Positions 57,875 through 64,000 of a stretch of 64,000 nucleotides of DNA are shown here, one piece after another (the first letter of the stretch is position 1; each line of letters begins with the position of its first letter). The DNA lies in assembly GCA_028386065.3 (NCBI GenBank), contig JAKUCV010002062.1, forward strand, positions 89,735 through 153,734, written 5' to 3'. This DNA comes from Turnera subulata. Taxonomy: Eukaryota; Streptophyta; Magnoliopsida; Malpighiales; Passifloraceae. The notes beneath the pieces are model-generated. The model was not told the origin of the DNA, did no database searches, and was given only the letters and a program-made list of their open reading frames with translations. Made by a program: the position numbers and the translations under genes.

Positions 57875-59977
57875 TTTTTTTTGAGGAATGAAGATTCATT
57901 CATTCATTAAGAGAGCAAAGGGGCTTCATCACTAGCCAGCTGACAAAGAGAAGCTGGAAGATCGTGAAACCAGATAGTGTTTGGACGCTGAGCAGTAGCC
58001 CATCTACTAGTAGCATCAGCTACGTTATTACAGTTACGAGGAATGTAATTAAAAGAACAATCAGAAAACAAAGATGCAAAATGAAGGACATCCAAAATAA
58101 GAAGGCCAAACTGGGAAGAGATCGGTCGATGAGACTGTAGGGCTTGAATCACCATCAAGTTATCCGATTCTACAATGAGCCGATCCACCTGTGCCGAAAG
58201 GGCGAGTTGTAATCCCATACGAACCCCAAGGGCTTCACCTTCATGAATCGCATAACGAACTGAAAGGAATTTAGCCTGAGCAGCTAAAATTCGACCCTTC
58301 TCATCTCGCAAGACCGCCCCAAGACCAGAGTCCAACGCCCCAATATAAGACATGTCCACGTTCAATTTGACAACCCCTGCAGGCGGAGGTTGCCATGAGG
58401 CAGGACGAGGAGCCATAGATGGCGCAGAAGGTAGCACTTGTGCCTGTTGGTACTGTTGGTAGAGAACTAGAGCAGACTGGACCAGATGATGCACAGTGGA
58501 GGATTTATTTTGGAAAATCAACAAATTGCGATCCTTCCACAATCCCCACAAAATCAAGAAACACCTCTCGGCCACCTCCCATCCCTGAACCGTAACCATT
58601 TTGAAGATCCAGTCACCACAGCCTAAAGAGTCCGCATCAGGAGGTGTGACCCAGAACGGACAAGCCTGCCAAACCTGCGAAGCCCAAGGGCAATGGAAAA
58701 ATAGGTGTAAATCCGTCTCAGAGGAATGAGAGCAACGAGGGCACTGGTCGACAACAGGAACCTGACGAGCAATCAGATTATTACGAACAGGGAGGATGCC
58801 CGTACAAAGCTTCCAAGCAAAGGAACGGATTTTAGGAGGGATGGCCAATTTCCACAGGTGCTTCCACCAAGATCTCCAAGAAGGATCCGACCCCTCCACA
58901 TCAGTGCGTATCTGTGGATACAAATGGTTGAGGGCAACATGATAACCCGACTTCACCGAGTACAGGCCCGAGCTATTGAAGTGCCAAGAGAGCTCATCAC
59001 GTAGCTCATGAGAGACCAGAGGGATAGACTTAATGAGGGAGGCTTCTTCCGGACTAAATACACCATCAATGAGCTGCCTATTCCATTCCCCCGTGTGAGA
59101 ATCCACAAGTTGGTTAACAGTGGCATTACCATCCAAAATAGAGACAGGAGACTCAACCGTGAACCGACCAGTTCGCGGTAACCACCTATCACCCCAAATA
59201 CGGATAGAATTACCATTCCCCACAGAAAATCGCATGCCTTGCTCCAATATGAATCTGGAATTGATTATGCTACGCCAAGAGTAACTCGGCATATAGCCGA
59301 TAGAGGCATCCCAGAAGGAACAATGGGGATAGTATCTCGCTTTCAAGATACGAGACAAAAGGCTTGTCTCATCAAGAAGGAGTCGAGTTCCCTGCTTAGC
59401 CAAGAAAGCAAGATTTGTAGCTTCAAAGATGCGAAATCCCATACCTCCCACCTCCTTGGAAGAACAAAGTCTCTCCCAAGCCATCCAGTGCACACGCCTA
59501 CGGCCATCCCGACTACCCCACCAGAATTGTCTAACAAGAGCCTCCAATCGAGAGCAAATGGACTTTGGCAACAAGAAGCAACTCATTAGATAATTTGGAA
59601 TGGACTGAACTACAGACTTGATGAAAATTTCACGCCCCGCATCCGTAAGATATCTTTCCTTCCACTGACCCATCTTTTTTGCTATGCGATCGCAGATAAC
59701 AGAAAAAATCTGTTTTTTGGATCTACCAATGAGAGCAGGCAAACCCAAATACTTGTCTAAGGTATCAACAGCCTTCACACCCATATCCCCTTGGATTCTA
59801 GATTTAACCTCTTCAGACACATTACGGCTAAAAAAGACCTCAGACTTATCCAGATTGATTTCTATCTCGTAGAGTGAGAAGATATGAGAAATAAAATTGA
59901 ATGATTCTTTGTTTGCTCTTTTTAAAAATATGTATAGCTTCTCAACTGGACTGACCTTGTGTATTTGAATATGGAAT
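57875..59977 (-). mobile_element. 5'-truncated LINE with zf-RVT and RNase H, imperfect 14-bp TSD
   Basis: Candidate TSD TATACTGTA(A/T)ATTT at 57861-57874 and 59978-59991 with one mismatch. On the minus strand the element ends CATTCCTC followed by poly(A) (T-run 57871-57882). Reading inward it is open from near 59950 to a stop at 57907. This is a different LINE family from the one at 10380, as it has a C-terminal RNase H. Confidence 0.8.
57907..59940 (-). pseudogene. LINE ORF2 C-terminal part: RT thumb, zf-RVT, RNase H (truncated but uninterrupted)
   Basis: An open frame of about 675 codons, including 637 after the first internal ATG at 59820, without a stop. It starts in the RT after the catalytic box (FLKRANKES, INLDKSEVFFSRN), continues KYLGLPALIGRSK, WKHLWKLAIPPKIRSFAWKL (zf-RVT with CPRCSHSSETDLHLFFHC) and an RNase H domain: LNVDMSYIGALDSGLG (Asp), IHEGEALGVRMGL (Glu), LIVESDNLMVIQAL (Asp) and NCNNVADATSRWA. 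All RNase H acids are present. The 5' truncation removed endonuclease and RT palm, so it cannot retrotranspose. Absence of stops suggests it is young. Confidence 0.88.
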
Positions 59978-60260
59978 TATACTGTATATTTAAAATTATA
60001 TATGTGTGTAAAGTTATATGTAAAATTATATCTTTCCTCAAAAAGAAAATAAAATTGTATGTGTGTGTAAAGTTATTAAAGATTTAGAGGGTAGGAGTCT
60101 TGAGCATTGTTAGGTCCACTCGTGTTGAATTAATTTTTAGCCACTGTATGTGAGGGTATGGTTTTCGAAAATTTTGAAGTCTGCAAGGCCTCGGTGTGGA
60201 TAAGTTTTTTGAAGTCTGCAAAATTTTGATGATGAGAGCTCTTTTAAGACCAAGTCTGGA

Positions 60261-62710
60261 TGAAACGCCCCGACCCGAATTTACCGTACACAGTAAACGC
60301 AGGCCGGAACTGTGACAACCCAACCAAAATAGGACCAGCATACAGTGTGAACTACGATAACTCGGCCCAACGGCCCAAAATAGTAAAACAACATAATTAA
60401 CATAACCGGCCCAATGGCCCAACAATAATGAAGACATGCACAGCGGAAGACTTAAAGACTAACTAACACTGTATGCGTAACAGATGCAACTATGGATCCA
60501 AGCCCGTCCAAGGGAAACGTCGCAGCCTGTCTGGTATGCACCCAACCTGTACATGAAACAACTCATCCTACGGGATGAAAGCCCGCAGGTGAGGGGTGAG
60601 TCCGAAGTGCTCACGACAATGGAAAGACCATCAATATGGACACTAAAGTTACTCAAGGCCAAAAACAATCAAAACCGACCAAAAGACTCAACTAAAATCA
60701 ATTATCCAATTTTATCTTTCCGGGCCCGTCACGGATAAGCTAGGGTCGTACCAGGTTATCAACCTGTTCCTGGTGCCAGATCAAATCAGAACCCAGGGAT
60801 AGACATCCCAAAAATAACAAACCGGGATAGACATCCCAAGCATAGACATGCTTATCAAGTAACCCAGATCATGGCCACCACAACAGTCTCTAACCATCCG
60901 GTCGTACCTCTACTTACCACGTGACAATTATATCATCATTAAAAACCAAACTCAGGGATCGACATCCCTAACCAAAATACCAAGGATCGACATCCTTGTC
61001 ACTATTCATTATTAATTCCATTTACTTATTCCAAACGACACAGAAGATCAATACGGGGATAAACATCCCAAAAACCAAACAGAACACCGGGATAAACATC
61101 CCGAAATCAACCACACAATACTCAACAATGCAACAAGCAACAAAACACAATATACCGAGTAATAAGGCACATATTGAAGGAAATCCATCCTCACCTTGGC
61201 CGATTACTCAACTCCGGAAACTATGACCGGTCCGACGCCGGCTCCTCGGGAAACTGCCCGATATCCAAACCTATACATCAAAATCATACATACACATAAA
61301 TGCACATAAGAGTATGTCATGATGCCAATATTACGATACATACCCATCCCGGTTACACATCTTTTATTATAATCTTTTACGGAAAATATTTATCCGAACG
61401 TATATCCGAGTATAATTTCGGTACCATACTTTAATTAAAATTCTTTCCAAAATATTTTTCCATAAAATAATTATAATTTCCCAAAATAATAATTACTATA
61501 ATTTCCAGAAAAATAATAAGCTATTTATAATTTCTAAAAAATATTTATAGTATTTATCTTTTTCTAAGTATATATAATATTTTCCAACACTAAAATTATA
61601 ATTACCTTTAATTTACAAAATACATATTTACATACATATAACAAAATCATAATTTTCCAGCCAAGATAATATACATATAAATTTCCAGAAATTAATTTCA
61701 AGATACATATATATTTTTTTCCAATTTAATAATAGTTTCCAAAACAAAACTTAATTATTTATCCAAGTAAATATATTTATATTTTCATGAAAATACCAGA
61801 ATCAAATCATCCATATTTTTTTCAAAATAATTATATAGTTTTTTCCGAAATTAATTATCAGATTATAAGTAAATAAATATATATAAGTAAATTGTTGTTT
61901 TTTTTTTATTATTTAACCAGGCTGGGCTGAACAGGACCAGGCCCAGGCTCGCACTGTGCAAGCCCAGCCGGCCCACGCCCAACCCAAATCAACACAAGCC
62001 CACAACCCAGGCCCGTTACTATACCCAACCCACTATTCACAGCCCGCGACCCGTTACAATCAAACGGAGCAAAACTCGGGTCTTACCTCCGGGTTCGGCG
62101 ATGGCGGCGCGACGAACGGCAGGTACGGGCGAGGGGAAGCTCGCGCAAGGTTGGAGAGGCTGAGGCGACCCCTACGGCGGTGGAAGGACGGCGCGGCAAC
62201 GTCGGCGCTAGGCGGCAGCCTGGGTTGAAGCAGATCCGGCGGGTTCTGCTCGCGGGTCAACGCTCGCCGGCTGCGCGTCAGGTGGCGGACGGCGACGGGG
62301 GAGACGAGGTTCAGCTCGCGACGGCGAGAGGAAGGCCATGGTGGCGGCGGTGCGTCGAGAGGAGGCCGGGAACGCTCCGGCGTGTACAGTGGCAGGGCTA
62401 GGTGACGATGAACAGTACCTCTGTTTCTTTTTTTTTCGTTTTTCTTCTTTTTCCTCTTTTTTTCTCTATTTTCTTCTCTTTTTTCCTAATTTCCGTTTCC
62501 TTCTTTTTTTAAAATTCCGAAACCCGAAAAATACCAACTTAGTTCCGAAAAATCCACGGGAAATTCACGAGCGCGGGAAAACCTTCGGTTTCGAAAAACG
62601 ACTCCCGATTTACCTTGAATCAATTACCCAAGATTAATTCAACAGTAAATCACGGTAAATAGACTTTTACAGTCCGGTAAAAATCCAAAATTTTTACCCG
62701 GGCTGTTACA
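60261..62710 (-). repeat. Solo Ty3/gypsy LTR (2450 bp), TSD CTGGA
   Basis: On the minus strand it starts TGTAACAGCCCGGGTAA and ends TCGGGGCGTTTCA. The 5-bp TSD CTGGA is at 60256-60260 and 62711-62715, so it arose by recombination between two LTRs of one insertion. Its termini and general plan (GC-rich block 62080-62400, palindrome array, AT-rich block) match the LTRs of the 10.5-kb element, but the sequence is clearly diverged, i.e. a sister family; the LTR at 496 belongs to this same sister family. Confidence 0.95.
60796..61103. repeat. Seven short palindromes with variable stems in the solo LTR
   Basis: Copies at 60796, 60824, 60838, 60954, 60981, 61056 and 61088. Centres are AGAC, AGAC, AGAC, CGAC, CGAC, AAAC and AAAC. 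Arms are GGGAT/ATCCC in most; AAGCAT/ATGCTT at 60838 and CAAGGAT/ATCCTTG at 60981 differ on both sides so that pairing is kept. Confidence 0.85.
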
Positions 62711-62715
62711 CTGGA

Positions 62716-64000
62716 TAAGCCATATATGGAAAAAAAATTAGAAAATACTTTTAGTTCATTTTTCAAGTATATTTTTCAAGCCTTATATATATAGCCCTAC
62801 TTAAAATTTTAATTCAATGCTTAAAGTTAATATTTTGGGTAGAAAAGCACCGAGACCAATTGTATTGTCCCAATAAACTATCACTTCTCCTTGCAAAAAG
62901 AAAAAACTGTATGAGCGGTAACGTCCACGTACGGTTCCGCGAGAAGGTTCTAGGTTTTCTATTTGAGTTGAATTGAACTACATAAACCATTGCGGCTAAA
63001 GAAAATCTATTATATATATTTAAAGCTGTATCCCTCACCAGGTTTTGACACATAAGATTTTTGAGGTCTTGCTTTATTGCCATGTGAAGGTTTTGGGGTC
63101 TTTCATTATTGACATGTGGAGGATTGTAGGTGTAGTTTGATTGGCCATAATGACAAACATAATTATCCCAGAGAAATCAAATCTATTATACTGTTTTAAA
63201 AAGAATTCCAATCACACCAAATTGTTTAAAAGAAAATTCACACGAGATTGGTATTATATATATTTATTTATTATGATATTATCTTTTAGTTTTAATAATT
63301 ATACTCTTATCAGGAAAGGTGATAAACCAAAACACAATACTGATAACTACTAGATGTTTATCATAAAAGCTGATAAAGTTATTTATTTGATAAGCTTCAT
63401 ATTATCCTTTTAAAAAAACAATCCTGACAAGAATTATAATCTTATCAGATAAGCTATTAAATTGTTATCACTAAAACTGATAAGATTTTTGTTAAGGTGA
63501 ACCGTAACAAAAGTTTACAGGTCAAAAGAGCAAACTCAAACCAGAAAACAAAAACAGGCTAACAAACATAATGATTTTTTTATTTTATAATATAACATAT
63601 AGTTTTTTTTAACGTAACGAAATTATAGGCTTTTTTTCTTCTTTCTATTAAACTGATAATAATTAAACTGTTATTCTTTGATAAGATTTTTGTTATCATT
63701 TTTTTCTTTATTTGATTTTTGATTATTCTCACAGAACTAATATAAATACTAGTGTAGACACTGTGATGTAGCTTAATTTGTGTCATTGTATCTGTGATAC
63801 AGTTTCTATATCATTCATCCTCTCTTATCCCTCCTCAGTTTTTATATCATTCATCCTCTCTTATTTTTTTTTTAAAATTTTTGTCACTGTATCTGTGTGT
63901 GATACTGCTTCTATATCATTCATCCTTTCTTATTCCTTCTCTATTTTGTTTGTACGAACGAATATTATTATAGTATTAACAGTTATTTTGTTTCTTTAAA
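62716..64000. other. Intergenic, no gene seen
   Basis: AT-rich sequence to the window edge, including a GATAA/TTATC-dense stretch (63270-63500) and a direct repeat at 63784-63945. No coding region supportable. Confidence 0.5.
63784..63945. repeat. Imperfect direct repeat, spacing about 100 bp
   Basis: CTGTATCTGTG...GATAC...TTCTATATCATTCATCC occurs near 63784 and again near 63885, with a partial third copy of TATATCATTCATCCTCTC at about 63843. Confidence 0.7.

Overview
This window is nuclear DNA of a flowering plant, most likely a eudicot. The host genes carry spliceosomal GT-AG introns, one encodes a plastid protein and one a mitochondrial precursor, and the rest is AT-rich sequence packed with plant transposon families. 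No CRISPR array, operon, rRNA or prokaryotic feature was seen.

Layout. Positions 1-5345 hold the 5' end of a minus-strand Ty3/gypsy element (LTR 496-1000) abutting a decayed MULE transposase (1003-3699), followed by a convergent GRF zinc-finger reading frame (4299-4847, minus). A non-autonomous CACTA element with CTA target-site duplication (TSD) fills 7680-9116. A full-length but broken plant L1-type LINE with a perfect 15-bp TSD fills 10380-15747 (minus). A non-autonomous hAT element with an 8-bp TSD lies at 16349-17614.

The genic island is about 18-41 kb: a long-chain-alcohol oxidase (FAO, plus, 18364-21232, 3 exons, 765 aa); mitochondrial succinyl-CoA ligase beta subunit (minus, 22178-26213, 12 exons, 423 aa); a two-exon defensin-like secreted peptide (minus, 28214-28676); an MRL7-type thioredoxin-fold chloroplast protein (minus, 31607-33924, 4 exons, 366 aa); and a small plant-specific protein (minus, 40365-40817). 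The four models with introns were assembled by hand and every junction keeps the frame. The genes are functionally unrelated neighbours, as expected in a plant genome. Between them sit small insertions, including LINE tails and three minute insertions consisting of little more than a LINE 3' end plus poly(A) inside a 13-19 bp TSD.

Positions 42279-52786 are one complete 10.5-kb Ty3/gypsy element of Tekay/Del (chromovirus) type, flanked by GTTGT on both sides, with about 2.86-kb LTRs, PBS, PPT and a gag-pol ruined by seven in-frame TAG codons and at least two frameshifts. It is followed by a PIF/Harbinger-like MITE containing degenerate telomere-like repeats (52970-53765), a 5'-truncated LINE (55465-57546, plus), a second 5'-truncated LINE with zf-RVT and RNase H domains (57875-59977, minus), and a solo LTR (60261-62710, minus, TSD CTGGA) from a sister family of the 10.5-kb element.

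Most unusual observations: (1) an array of short palindromes of form GGGAT-NNNN-ATCCC shared by the LTRs of two diverged gypsy families, with symmetric (compensatory) stem changes in the solo LTR; (2) the three minute LINE insertions; (3) decay of the gypsy element exclusively through TAG stops, plus loss of the last zinc-knuckle cysteine to tyrosine in both the gypsy gag and the LINE ORF1; (4) the MULE/GRF pairing. I found no convincing new multi-gene system.
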